The translations under genes were made by a program, and so were the position numbers. A stretch of 64,000 nucleotides of DNA, taken from the NCBI GenBank assembly GCA_029939945.1, contig JAOZRX010000002.1:1-64000 (forward strand). Direction: 5' to 3'. This document shows positions 15,689-27,100 of the stretch, one piece after another. The DNA is from Candidatus Izemoplasma sp. GTDB lineage: Bacteria > Bacillota_I > Bacilli_A > Izemoplasmatales > Izemoplasmataceae. Under the pieces are notes generated by a model. The model searched no databases. It had not been told where the DNA came from and saw only the letters and a list, made by a program, of their open reading frames with translations. Position 1 is the first letter of the stretch. Each line of letters starts with the position of its first letter.

Positions 15689-17932
15689 ATGATTAGACTA
15701 GAAAATATATCAAAATATTACTATTCAGGAAATAATGTAGTTCTTGCGTTAAGAAAAATTGATATCGAATTTAGAAAAGGGGAATTTATCGCAATTACTG
15801 GGAAAAGCGGTAGCGGTAAATCAACATTACTGAATGTTTTAAGTGGTCTAGATACTTATGAAGATGGAAAGATGTTTGTTAATGGTGTTGATGTCTCACA
15901 TTACACTGTTAAAGAACTTGAAGTATATCGGAAACAGTATATTGGGTTTGTTTTTCAAGACTACAATATTATTGATAGTTATACTGTTTATCAAAATATA
16001 GAATTAGCATTAATAATTCAGGGATACGATAAGTCAAAAAGAAGAGCAAGAGTACTTGAATTGATTGAGCAAGTTGGATTAAGTCATGTGAAAAATCAAA
16101 AAGCAAGTAAATGTTCAGGTGGTGAAAAACAACGTACTGTAATAGCGAGAGCTCTCGCAAAAGACTGTAGTGTTATTGTTTGTGATGAACCAACGGGTAA
16201 TCTAGATGTAGAATCAAGTAAAAGGATTTTGGAATTACTTCATAATATTAGTTCTGATAAATTAGTAATAGTCGTCACACATAATTATGAGGAACTAAAA
16301 GAATTTGCGACAAGAAAATTAAGACTTCATGATGGAGATATAATTGAAGATAAAATTGAGAAGAAAAATGTCAAACTTGAAGATACTTTCAAAGAATTAA
16401 CACCTTATAAAACAAACCTAACAGATATTTTAAAAATAGCTTTTATAAATATTAAATCAATGCCAAAGAAAGCATTCTTTAGTGGATTAATCATCTCACT
16501 TATGCTTCTTTCATTCGTATTTGCTTTCGGACTTAATTTAAAAGAAAAAAATACATCATTAATAGATAAAACTCCATATTTTGAAAATGCGAATCAAAGT
16601 AGATTGATTGTTACTAAAAGAGATGATTCTGTATTTACATCAGAAGAACTAGATTCATTTGAGAACATCAAATATGTTAGAGGTGTAGTTAACTATGATT
16701 TAGTATTTGATTCAACATATATTAATGCAACATATAATAATGAATATGGATTAAATGAGTTTTTTGAATATAAAATTCTTCCCTCACTTAGCTTAAATAA
16801 TTTTGATTTATTGCGTGGAAGATTGCCAGAAAGTAAACTAGAAGTAGTAATTGGTGAAAATGATCTTTATGATATTGATGATTATATTTCAGTATCTAAT
16901 GAGTTTATTATTAATAAGATTGAGGCAACAGTAACAGACCAATTCACATATAAGATTGTTGGAGTAATTAAGCAAGATTTAAGTATAGAAGAAGCGAAAA
17001 ATGAACTATATTTAACAATAGAAGCCTTAGATGAAATGCGTTATTCTGCATTTGCTGAGAATTCTCAAAAATTGCTTGTGATTGATGATAAAGCTATGTA
17101 TGCAATTGTTGAAGATATAAGAATCGATAATTCTTTAGAAGATTTTGAGGTACTTGGATATGATATGATGCTTTTTGATATGTGCAGAGATTTTGGATAC
17201 AGAAAAGAAGTAATTGATGATTTTGATGCAGGGTTATGTCCTAAAGAGTGGTTTCTTCCCAATCATGATTTTGGGATTAATGTATTCACGAGGTATGAAT
17301 CGTTAAATGATCCGTATGATATAGTATTGGAAACTATTGCGCTTTACCCTCATATATATGGGCAAGGAGTATATGTAAATGAGTATACATACAATCAGTT
17401 ATTTGATGATGAAATTTATCAACCTAGTTTGATTGTTTATGATATGTTTGAGGCTAAACAAGTTAAAGAAGAACTAGAAGAAATGGGATATAATGTTTTT
17501 TATCCTACTGGTGTAATTGATGAAGATGATGCTTTAGAAATAATTATCAGAAATTTACAGTTATCTTTAACTTTGGGCTTAACTGTGCTAGTCGTATATT
17601 TTGTAGGATACTTTGTTATGAGAAACGTAGTAGTGAGTAAAAGAAAAGATTATTTGATTTATAGAAGCGTAGGTGCTTCTAAAAAAACAATTAGTAATGT
17701 ATTGGTAATTGAAATGTTTTACTTAACTGTAATATCATTCATAGTTGTGATGAGTATACTGGTAATAAACGAGAATATTAATAGTGTAATTCCAAGATTA
17801 CTAAGGTACTTCAGTGTTTATAATTACTTTGTTATCCTACTTTTAATTAACTTACTTATGTTGCTAATGTCTAAAAACTTTAACGCAAAAATCTTCAATA
17901 AATCAGTGATTAGTTCACTGAAGGCAGAGTAG
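15689..17932 (+). CDS. MacB/FtsX-type ABC transporter, subunit A of pair 1 (fused ATPase and permease)
   Basis: A 747-residue protein. Residues 1-230 are a LolD/MacB-like ATPase with Walker A GKSGSGKST (38-46), signature CSGGEKQ (142-148, Cys replacing the usual Leu) and Walker B VIVCDEP (162-168). One transmembrane segment (about 262-285) follows, then a roughly 330-residue extracytoplasmic domain and three C-terminal segments (about 630-740) with the FtsX-like MRNVVVSKRKDYLIYRSVGA. This is the four-helix MacB topology. The partner gene starts 8 bases later, so the complex is probably a heterodimer. Substrate unknown; extrusion or mechanotransmission at the envelope, as for MacB-like proteins, is inferred. 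Confidence 0.88.
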   Translation: MIRLENISKYYYSGNNVVLALRKIDIEFRKGEFIAITGKSGSGKSTLLNVLSGLDTYEDGKMFVNGVDVSHYTVKELEVYRKQYIGFVFQDYNIIDSYTVYQNIELALIIQGYDKSKRRARVLELIEQVGLSHVKNQKASKCSGGEKQRTVIARALAKDCSVIVCDEPTGNLDVESSKRILELLHNISSDKLVIVVTHNYEELKEFATRKLRLHDGDIIEDKIEKKNVKLEDTFKELTPYKTNLTDILKIAFINIKSMPKKAFFSGLIISLMLLSFVFAFGLNLKEKNTSLIDKTPYFENANQSRLIVTKRDDSVFTSEELDSFENIKYVRGVVNYDLVFDSTYINATYNNEYGLNEFFEYKILPSLSLNNFDLLRGRLPESKLEVVIGENDLYDIDDYISVSNEFIINKIEATVTDQFTYKIVGVIKQDLSIEEAKNELYLTIEALDEMRYSAFAENSQKLLVIDDKAMYAIVEDIRIDNSLEDFEVLGYDMMLFDMCRDFGYRKEVIDDFDAGLCPKEWFLPNHDFGINVFTRYESLNDPYDIVLETIALYPHIYGQGVYVNEYTYNQLFDDEIYQPSLIVYDMFEAKQVKEELEEMGYNVFYPTGVIDEDDALEIIIRNLQLSLTLGLTVLVVYFVGYFVMRNVVVSKRKDYLIYRSVGASKKTISNVLVIEMFYLTVISFIVVMSILVINENINSVIPRLLRYFSVYNYFVILLLINLLMLLMSKNFNAKIFNKSVISSLKAE

Positions 17933-17940
17933 GTGAAGAC

Positions 17941-20388
17941 ATGATAAAACTAGAAAAAGTAAATAAATATTTTAATAAAGGTAGAGGTAATGAAAATCAT
18001 GTTATTAAAGATATTAATCTTGAATTTCCTGAAACTGGATTAGTTGTAATTTTAGGGTCTTCAGGTAGTGGAAAGACTACACTATTGAATGTCATTAGTG
18101 GAATGGATAATTTTAGTAGTGGGAAAATCACAATTGAAGATAAAAAAATAGAAAAATACGATTCAAAAAAATGGGATGAAGTAAGGAATGATTACATTGG
18201 TTACATCTTCCAAAATTATAACTTATTAAAAGAATTAACAGTACAAGAAAATATTGAATTAGTATTAAAAATTAATGGATTAGAAGATCAAGAAGAGATT
18301 GATAGAAGAGTTGATTTTTTACTTGAAGCAGTTGGAATGATTAACTACAATAACAGAAGAGCAGATCAGTTAAGTGGAGGACAACAACAACGTATTGCCT
18401 TTGTAAGAGCTCTAGTAAAGAATCCTCATGTAATAATTGCTGATGAACCAACTGGGAATCTTGACAGCAAAACTTCAATAGAAATCATGAATATTATCAA
18501 AAATATTTCCAAAGAAAAATTAGTTATTATGGTAACTCATGAACAAGACCTTGCGGAGTTTTATGCTGATAGAATTATTGAGTTATCGAATGGAAATATT
18601 ATTAGTGATGTAAAGAATGAATATTTAGGGGATTTATCTATTATTCAGGAACAAGTTATATTTCTTAAAGACTTAAATCTAAAAACAATAGATAATGATG
18701 ATGTTAATTTGCTAGTTTATTCTGATGAAACAGGTAAAAAATTAGATAAAGTTGGAGTGCAGTTAATAAAAAGAAATGATACACTTTATGTCAAAGTAGA
18801 TTCAAGAAACTATAAGAGAATTAAATATTTAGATACAGATACAGAAATTGAACTAGTTGATTCTCATGCAAAAAACATAGAAGTTGATAAAACAGATTTT
18901 AAATTTAAACAAGAGATAGTGGAGCAGTCAAATAAGAAAAAAGGCGGAGTTATTACTTTTAAAGATTCATTTAGATATGCACTTCGTAAAATGAGTAGTA
19001 TTAATAATGGTGGGAAAATGCTTTACTTTGTACTGGCACTTGTTGGAGCAGTTTTAAGCGTTAGTATTGGTCTGGTTGGGCATTTAATGGATGTTGATGA
19101 GTCACAATTTGTTGATAAGTCTAGAAATTATATTAGGATTTATACTGAAAATATTGATTTGGATGAAGCTCTTGCTTTTGAAGATTATGATTTTATTCGT
19201 GAAGTAACATTTATTGATGAATTGATTGAATTCTCAGTAGAAACAGAATTATTTTATGAAATTAATGGATCAGTTGAAGTTGAAGCTCATCCAAGTGATA
19301 TATCACTACTAAAAAGAGATAGTATTATATATGGTATTTATCCTGAAGATGAGTACGGAATCGTGATTGATTATACTTTGGCTGATAATTTATTATCAGA
19401 CTACGCAGACAGAGGAATTGAGACTTATAAAGATATTTTAGATTGTTCATTTAAAATTCAAGCAAGTGGAGTAGATTTTGATGTCTCTGATGAGTCAAGT
19501 ATTAATATTCCAATAGTTGGAATAAGTAATGATAATTCACCGACAGTTTGGATGGAACCTGAGTTAATATATTCATTTGTTATGTCTTCGTTAATTGATT
19601 ATAATGTTCTAGGAGATGGATTTTGGCTCTCATCAGGTACAATGCCAACATCTTCAAGACATGTGTTAATAAATGTAGAGAGTAGATTAATAAGAGAAGC
19701 TGGAGTTCCAAGTAATATAGGTATTGATTCAGGTAGGTACGAAGTTAAAGGAACGTATACTTATGTTGATAATAATAAGTCTTATGATAGTAGTTTGCTA
19801 TATGTTTCAGAGTTAAAATTTATGGAACAAGAGTATTATAATTATAATCAATCCTCATTTGTTAATTTTCAATTTTTAGCATATGCTGATGATCCACAAT
19901 TCGCAATAGATGAACTAGCTAAATTAGATATTAGAGCAAAAAGTGATTATTTAGATGATTATGATCAATATGTTGACTTCGAATTTGAACAAAACTCTGC
20001 TTTCTATATCTTTTCAATAGTTGGAATAGTTGCTTCTTCAATTAGTATATATTTCATTATGAGAAGTAGTTTAATTTCAAGAATTTATGAAATTAGTGTT
20101 TATAGATCCTTAGGAGCTACAAAAAACAATATTCGTAAAATGTTTATTGTTGAGATAATTCTAACTACTACAATAAGTAGTTTAGTTGGATATATAGCAA
20201 TGATTATCCTATTATTACAAGCTCAACATCAAGTTATTCAACACGTTGAAATAGTAAGATATTCAGTAGATGTTACTCTATATGGAATACTAGCATTATA
20301 TTTAGTTAATATGTTTTTTGGGTTACTTCCTATTAACTTGTTGATAAGAAAAACACCTGCTGATATACTTTCAAAATACGATTTATAA
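17941..20388 (+). CDS. MacB/FtsX-type ABC transporter, subunit B of pair 1 (fused ATPase and permease)
   Basis: An 815-residue partner of the preceding protein. The ATPase domain (1-230) has Walker A GSSGSGKTT (about 39-47), signature LSGGQQQR and Walker B VIIADEP. An extra cytoplasmic segment of about 110 residues separates it from the first transmembrane helix (about 360-380). A large external domain and a three-helix FtsX domain (RSSLISRIYEISVYRSLGAT) complete it. It differs clearly from subunit A but closely resembles the protein at 38980-41433. The start follows GTAGGTGAAGAC. Confidence 0.88.
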   Translation: MIKLEKVNKYFNKGRGNENHVIKDINLEFPETGLVVILGSSGSGKTTLLNVISGMDNFSSGKITIEDKKIEKYDSKKWDEVRNDYIGYIFQNYNLLKELTVQENIELVLKINGLEDQEEIDRRVDFLLEAVGMINYNNRRADQLSGGQQQRIAFVRALVKNPHVIIADEPTGNLDSKTSIEIMNIIKNISKEKLVIMVTHEQDLAEFYADRIIELSNGNIISDVKNEYLGDLSIIQEQVIFLKDLNLKTIDNDDVNLLVYSDETGKKLDKVGVQLIKRNDTLYVKVDSRNYKRIKYLDTDTEIELVDSHAKNIEVDKTDFKFKQEIVEQSNKKKGGVITFKDSFRYALRKMSSINNGGKMLYFVLALVGAVLSVSIGLVGHLMDVDESQFVDKSRNYIRIYTENIDLDEALAFEDYDFIREVTFIDELIEFSVETELFYEINGSVEVEAHPSDISLLKRDSIIYGIYPEDEYGIVIDYTLADNLLSDYADRGIETYKDILDCSFKIQASGVDFDVSDESSINIPIVGISNDNSPTVWMEPELIYSFVMSSLIDYNVLGDGFWLSSGTMPTSSRHVLINVESRLIREAGVPSNIGIDSGRYEVKGTYTYVDNNKSYDSSLLYVSELKFMEQEYYNYNQSSFVNFQFLAYADDPQFAIDELAKLDIRAKSDYLDDYDQYVDFEFEQNSAFYIFSIVGIVASSISIYFIMRSSLISRIYEISVYRSLGATKNNIRKMFIVEIILTTTISSLVGYIAMIILLLQAQHQVIQHVEIVRYSVDVTLYGILALYLVNMFFGLLPINLLIRKTPADILSKYDL

Positions 20389-20397
20389 AAAGAAGAT

Positions 20398-20424
20398 AAC
20401 CCATTAAATTCTAATGGGTTTTTT
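20398..20424 (+). terminator. Terminator of ABC operon 1
   Basis: AACCCATTA (20398-20406) pairs with TAATGGGTT (20412-20420) around AATTC and is followed by a T run. Confidence 0.88.
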
Positions 20425-20490
20425 CTTGTATATTTACATTAATATGTTAAAATAAATTTTGTATTTAGAAAGGTTAATTTGGTGAGTTAT

Positions 20491-21150
20491 ATGGAATTAC
20501 TAAAAGAAGATTTAAAAAGAATTCCTTTACTATTTCTTGGATTTGCATTTTTATCCTTTGGAATAGTATTAACAAAAAGAGCAAATCTTGGGATGAACGC
20601 ATGGGGAATATTCCATCAAGGATTATCTGTAAAATTGAATTTATCATTTGGTCTTGTTACTTTTTTAATCGGTCTAGTTATTTTGGGATTCAGTATGTTG
20701 ATTTTAAAATCAAGAGTAGGAATTGGTACAGTTTTAAATATAGCCGTAGTAGGATTAATGATTGATTTGTCTGATTATTTATATACATATATTCCTGATA
20801 CTACAACAAAGAAGATAATTGTAATGCTATTTGGATTAGTAATTATGACTTTTGGAAGAAGTTTATATATAAGTACAAGACTTGGTCCTGGGCCACGTGA
20901 CGGCCTATTTGTTGGATTAAGTAGAATTACAAAGATTGATGTTAAGTATATTAAGCCAACAATTGAGATGACTGTATTATTACTAGGATTCTTACTTGGT
21001 GGGTTAGTAGGATATGGAACAGTATTTTTGATTATTACTTCAGGATACATGGTTCAGTTTTTCTTTAAAGTATTACATTTTGATCCAAAAACTGAAGTTC
21101 AAAGAGGATTTAGTGATTATATTTTCAGCATTAAAAAAGGCACAAATTAA
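20491..21150 (+). CDS. YczE/YitT-family membrane protein
   Basis: A 219-residue protein with five hydrophobic segments. The family motifs FLSFGIVLTKRANLGMNAWG near the N-terminus and RLGPGPRDGLFVGLSR in the second half are characteristic of YczE/YyaS-like proteins. Their function is unknown. ATG 20491 was preferred because GGTGA sits about five bases upstream, the usual spacing in this window; TTG 20479 and GTG 20482 are in-frame alternatives. A bidirectional terminator separates it from the convergent giant lipoprotein gene. Confidence 0.82.
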   Translation: MELLKEDLKRIPLLFLGFAFLSFGIVLTKRANLGMNAWGIFHQGLSVKLNLSFGLVTFLIGLVILGFSMLILKSRVGIGTVLNIAVVGLMIDLSDYLYTYIPDTTTKKIIVMLFGLVIMTFGRSLYISTRLGPGPRDGLFVGLSRITKIDVKYIKPTIEMTVLLLGFLLGGLVGYGTVFLIITSGYMVQFFFKVLHFDPKTEVQRGFSDYIFSIKKGTN

Positions 21151-21161
21151 TGTGCCTTTTT
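21134..21161. terminator. Bidirectional terminator between the YczE-like gene and the giant lipoprotein gene
   Basis: AAAAAGGCACA (21134-21144) pairs perfectly with TGTGCCTTTTT (21151-21161) around a 6-base loop. It lies between two convergent stop codons and works in both directions. Confidence 0.9.
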
Positions 21162-21167
21162 AAATAT

Positions 21168-24100
21168 CTAACCTTCAGGATTAATAATCTCCATATAGAA
21201 GAATCCATCATCATTCATATAAACATATAATTCTTGAGTAAATACAACAGTCTCCATTGTAAGAGGATTCGTTTGCTCTAAAGTAATGATAAAGTAATTA
21301 TCTTCAACCATTTCAAAATCAAGAAGAACAGTAGTTAAGCCAATATTGAAAGCATCGACTCTAAATTCTACACAATTGAAATTAGGATCAAATTCATTAA
21401 AGTACATTTCACAAATTTCTTGATCTGTAACAATTGGATTTTGGAAATCTGCAAGGAAATTAAGATAGAATTCTTGAGCTTCCTCTGGAGTAATTACTTC
21501 TTTGTAATCCATATGAACAAATTCAATATAGTGGTTTCCATCAGTTAATAGATAAACTCTAAATGGACCATCTTGTGTAAATGTTTCAGTTCCTATTGTC
21601 ATATCAAAGTATACTTTATAATATTCAACACCTTCCTCATCAACTGCAAGTTCAAGGTGATTAAATACTGCATATCCAAATCCAATTAAGAATTCAGTTC
21701 GTCCTTCTACACATTCATTTCCGCCAATAGCTCCACCAAAGTATAAAATGCATAGCTCATCAGGTGAAACAGTAGGGTCAGAATAGTCAAGTGCAAATTG
21801 AGTTAATACAGCGATTGTATCTGCTTCATCAAGTAACACTGCATCTATTGGTAAAGAGATACTTGTATTTACGATAATAACTTCAATTTTTACCATATCA
21901 GGATCATCAAAGTTAGGAATAATTTCAAAACGGAAATTAATAGCTCCACCATCAAGGAAGAAGTAAGTAACTTGACCTTGATAATGAATCATACCCGCTT
22001 CATCGAAGTACCAGTAAAATTCTGGATAATCAGCGAACTCAAATCCTCGTGTTAACAATTCATCTCTTAAAGTAACACATTCAGGATAATCTGCAAAGTA
22101 AGATGTACAGAAAGCTGTAGAATCAATGAATGGATCCATAAATGTTTCGACATAATTATAAAATTCTGCTTCTAATTCAGTAAATAGTGGATCAAAATAA
22201 TCATTGCGTTCCCACATTCCTATTTTAATCATGTCATCTTCCATCCAAAACTGAACATTAAATTCACGGTTGTGAACTTCATTAGTTATCGCATCAATAT
22301 ACTTAAATGATACTACCCACATAAAGTCAAATTCATCAAAGTATAAGTTATCAAGAACAACTTCAAATTCACGGTTAAGTAATTCTTCTCGCATATTGAT
22401 ACACATATCATTGTCTACTCCATCATATACATTACAAAAATCATCTGATGGAATCTCAGGGTCTTGTAAATCTTGAACATATAATTCAAAGAAGTCCCAA
22501 GCATCGGCATAATTAATCATTTCAGGATTATAGTGTTCAAATTCTAGTAAAATATTATCATCTTCAAATACTAATACTCTAAAGTTATCAACAATTTCTT
22601 CAGTATCTCCCATTCTAGTAATAATAATAGTAGCAGTAATCCAATCCACTCCATCACCATCATATAAGTCTTCGATACTTATTATTTCAACTTCAGTAAT
22701 ACTTATTAAGTCTAAAGCTCGTTGATCAATAAATTCTTGATCCATGTAACCTTGGAAGTAAGTATCAATAATATATTGCGTATCAACAGTTGAATCTAAG
22801 TAGTCTTCTAGATACATTTCGTAAACTTCAGTTGCATCAAGGTAACTTAGATAGAAAAATTCAGGTCCGTAATTCCAAACATTAACCATAATATTTCCAA
22901 AGTCATCATAGAAGAATGATAAGTCTAATGAAATATTTACAGCAGTTGCCCCATCATATGCTTCATAAGCATATTGGAAGAAGAATTCATTATCATAAGT
23001 ATGATAGAAGGCAGTCATATAAACGTATCCATCATCAGCAAATACTGATTCTCTCATATTTCCACAATCCAACATAATTTGTTCGTATTTAAGACAGAAT
23101 TCAGTAGTAGGGATTGATGTATCAAAGAATTCTGTAAACATTTGATTTATATACCATAATGCTTCATCTTCAGGGAAATTAAATTGGTAAGTGTCAGATC
23201 CAAATGATATTTTTATTTCATTATATTCACCATAGAAGAATTTAACTTGAACATATTCATCATATAGTGGCATATTGTCAATATCATAGAAATAGAATGT
23301 AACATAATATTCATCACCAAATGGTTCTAGTGCATATGATTGCATATAAATACCTTGACTCATTTCATCGTCACGTTTAGTTATACAGTAAGGATATTCA
23401 TCAGAACCAAAGTATTCACTACAAACAGTGTAACTATCTAAAGAAGTGTCGTTATATTTTGCTACAAATAAATCCATGTAGGCTAATGCTTCTTCGTAAT
23501 TAAGGCTTACATGATTATGATGATCGTCTTCTTTTTGTTCGATTAAATATAAACCATTATCTAGTAAAATAACTCTCATCCAAACAACTATTTCAAATGG
23601 TTCTCCACCTTCATAAGCCATCAGAACAACTTCTAAGAATTCTTGTCCATCAGCGTTATAAGGGTCTGTGAATGATATCACATCATAAGTAAATCCCATA
23701 TCTAATGCATTATTTCTTCCTGCTTCCCATTCACCATCAAGTCGGTTATCAAAATACCAAGTATTGATTTGTTGGAAAGTTATTTCTTCACTGGTATAAT
23801 CAAATACGTATTGTGCAATAATAGAAGTAGCTAAATCGAAATTCAAGTAATTACTTACAGGAGCGTAATAGAAATGCATTTTCAATTCACCAAACTCATC
23901 ATATTCAAATTCTAGATAAACAATATCAGTCCAACTAGTATCATCGTAGTGATTTATAAAAGTAACATGAGCTTCGAATACACCGTCTTGAGGCATTAGA
24001 GCTTCTAAATAAACTTCAAGATGTTCTAATGGCATCGTTGATCTGTTGAATATACAGTTTTCTGAATCTAACCATGGGAAGTACTCTGTACAAAATTCAA

Positions 24101-27100
24101 CATTAGTAATTTCAGTATTCACATAATCTTCTAAAATCATTTGGAAGTATTCATAAGCAATATCATATGGGAATCCTTTGTTTTCACTGTGGAAATCAAC
24201 TTTTAGCAATTCTTCAACTTCATCATACCAGAAGTAGGCATTAACTGTTTCATGCCATAAGTTATTTTCCAAATCATAATATTCAAATTCAATACGATAA
24301 TGGTCGAATTCAGTCGCAAACATGTACAATCTAATATGAACATTATCTAAAATTTCTTGATTACGTTTTTCAACACATCCATTTGCAAAATCTCCACCAA
24401 AGTAAAGTCCGCAAACATCTTCAGATAGTTGAGTGAAATCATTGTAATCAACAAGTAATTGTTCTATTAAAGCAAATGCTTCATCATAAGGATATAAATT
24501 GAAATGAGGGTATAACTCAATTCTTAGCATGTCATCATTATTAAAATATACAAAGACATCAAAATTTTGATAGATTACATCACTCATACTATCAATATAT
24601 TCAAATTCTATTACAAAATGATTATCTTCCATATATAAGTTAAATGCCTCTAAAAGAATACCATCATTTATTTCTTTATCACGTTGAGCAATACATTGGT
24701 CGAACGCATATCCTTCAAATAACTGAGAACATACATCCATACTAGGTATAGTATAATCCATATATTGGGCAACATATTCTTCTATTGCTAAATATAATTC
24801 ATCGTAATCTATTGGACTAAAGTCATCTTTATGGAATTCAGCTTTCAATTCACCAAATTCATCATAATAGAAGGTTACATACAAGTAATCGTAAGTAGTA
24901 TCAGTACCATTATATATTTCAAACTCTACTTCGAAGAAGTCATCCTTTTGCCAAATATTGAAGTTTACAATAGTCTCACCATTTTCTAAATCGGCTTGTC
25001 TATTTTCCATGCATCCTTCAGCAAAATCAGGACTGAAATAAAGATTACAAACATACTCATCTGTTAAGTCAAGATCTTGATAGTCTCTAATTAGGTTTTC
25101 CATAAATGCCCAAATTTCATTAAAATCAATATAGTTTTCAGGATCATCTATGATATCAAAGTAATATCTTCCATCTCCTATGTCTATAATTCTAATATAG
25201 GCAGTCATAGTTTCCTCATCTTCACCATCAATTATTTCGAAAGTAACAACTAAAAAGTCAAATGGTTCTTCAATAGGATCTAATACAGATACTAGAGTAA
25301 ATACATCGATTTCATCGATCATTTTTTGTCTGTCATCGAAGAACATTAAATCCATTGAATTATCGAAGTATTTTAAGTTTATTTCTTCATCAGTAACATC
25401 AGTACTTAAATAGTCATTGAAGAACATCTCAACAATACCAAATGCTTCAGCAGCATTTAACCATTGAGGTTGATCTTCAAATATAATCTCGACATAATAT
25501 CGATCATGATCAATTTGTTTAATTCTCATTTGAACTATAAATGTCTCAATATCACCATCATATAATCTTTGTAAAGTAACATTTAAGAAATCAAATGGTT
25601 CTTCTGTAGGATCTTCAACTGAAATAACAGACATAATAGCTTCTTCATCAAAATTCTTTTGTCTATCTTCAAAGAAGAATTCATCCATCGTATTATCAAA
25701 GAATCTTTCATTAATTGCTTCATCTAAAACTGATTCATCGTTATATGCAATAAAGAATTGATCAAGTAATGGGAATGCATCCGTAGCATTAAGCCATTCT
25801 TCATAATTAGTAAATAAAATATCAAAATAATATCTGTCTTCATCAACTTGCATAAGTCTCATTTGAACAACAGTAGTCTCAGTATCTTCACCTTTTGTTC
25901 TTACTATAGTAACATTCAAATACTCAAAAGGTTCTTCAGTAGGATCTTCAACTAATGTAACTTCAAGTATTGGTAAATCTAAAAGATCTTCATCTCTATC
26001 AGCGAAGAATTCTAAATCCATCTTATTGTCAAAATATTTCTCATTAAATTGTTCATTAGTAATAGTGTCATTAAGGTAATCAGCTAAGAATAATTGGATA
26101 ACTACTAATGCTTCTTCACCTTCTAACCAATCACCATAGTCATTAAATAATATATCAAAATAGTAACTATCTTCATCTAATTGAAGAATACTCATTTGAA
26201 CAATAATTGTTTCAGAATATTCACCCTTAGTTCTTACTAAGGTAGCAGATAACAGTTCAAGTGGCGCTTCAATAGGGTCTTCAACTAAAGTAACAATAAA
26301 TTCAGGTAAATCTATAAGGTCGCCATCTCTATCATTAAAGAACTCTTCATCCATCATATTATTAAAATATAATTGATTAAATTGTTCATTAGTAATAGTA
26401 TCATCAAGATAATCATCTAGGAATCCTTGGATAACATCAAGTGCATCAGCAGAAGTTAAATATCCATATTCAATAGGATCATCATCATGAATGAATTCCA
26501 TTACAATATTACCCTCAGAGTCATAAGAGAAGGTAACTTCTTCAAATTCAGTTTCAGGAGTAGTGATTTCATCATCAGACATCGACAATTCAACTTCAAA
26601 AACTCCATCTCCTTCATCTGTCATTCCATCAAAACCAACGTCTATTCCTAAAGCAAGAGATTCATCTCTTTCCGTGGCACAACCCTCTTGTTCAGGGAAA
26701 TACTCAGCACAAACATCAGTAGATAAAAGTGTATCATCTAAGTAATCATCAATAAAGCTTTGGAAATAAGCATATGCATCATCATATGAAACTTCCAAAT
26801 CAGTAGGATCAATAGTAATTATTTCATAGCTCCATAAGTTTATATACATTAGGCCTTCAACATTTACTAGACCAATTGTATAAATTACTTGTGAGAATCT
26901 ATCACTTGATTCTACAGTAACTTCAAAAATATCATCAGTAGATAGTGTAACTTTTTTTGTAACATCTACAGGAGTATAGTCAGCATAATCAGCATGTACT
27001 AAATCTGTTCTTGAAGCACGACAAGAGTCAAGTAATTCAGTGTTAGTAACTGAGAAGTAATCATCGCAAAAAGTCTCATTCTCTGTGTTGTTAAAATCAT

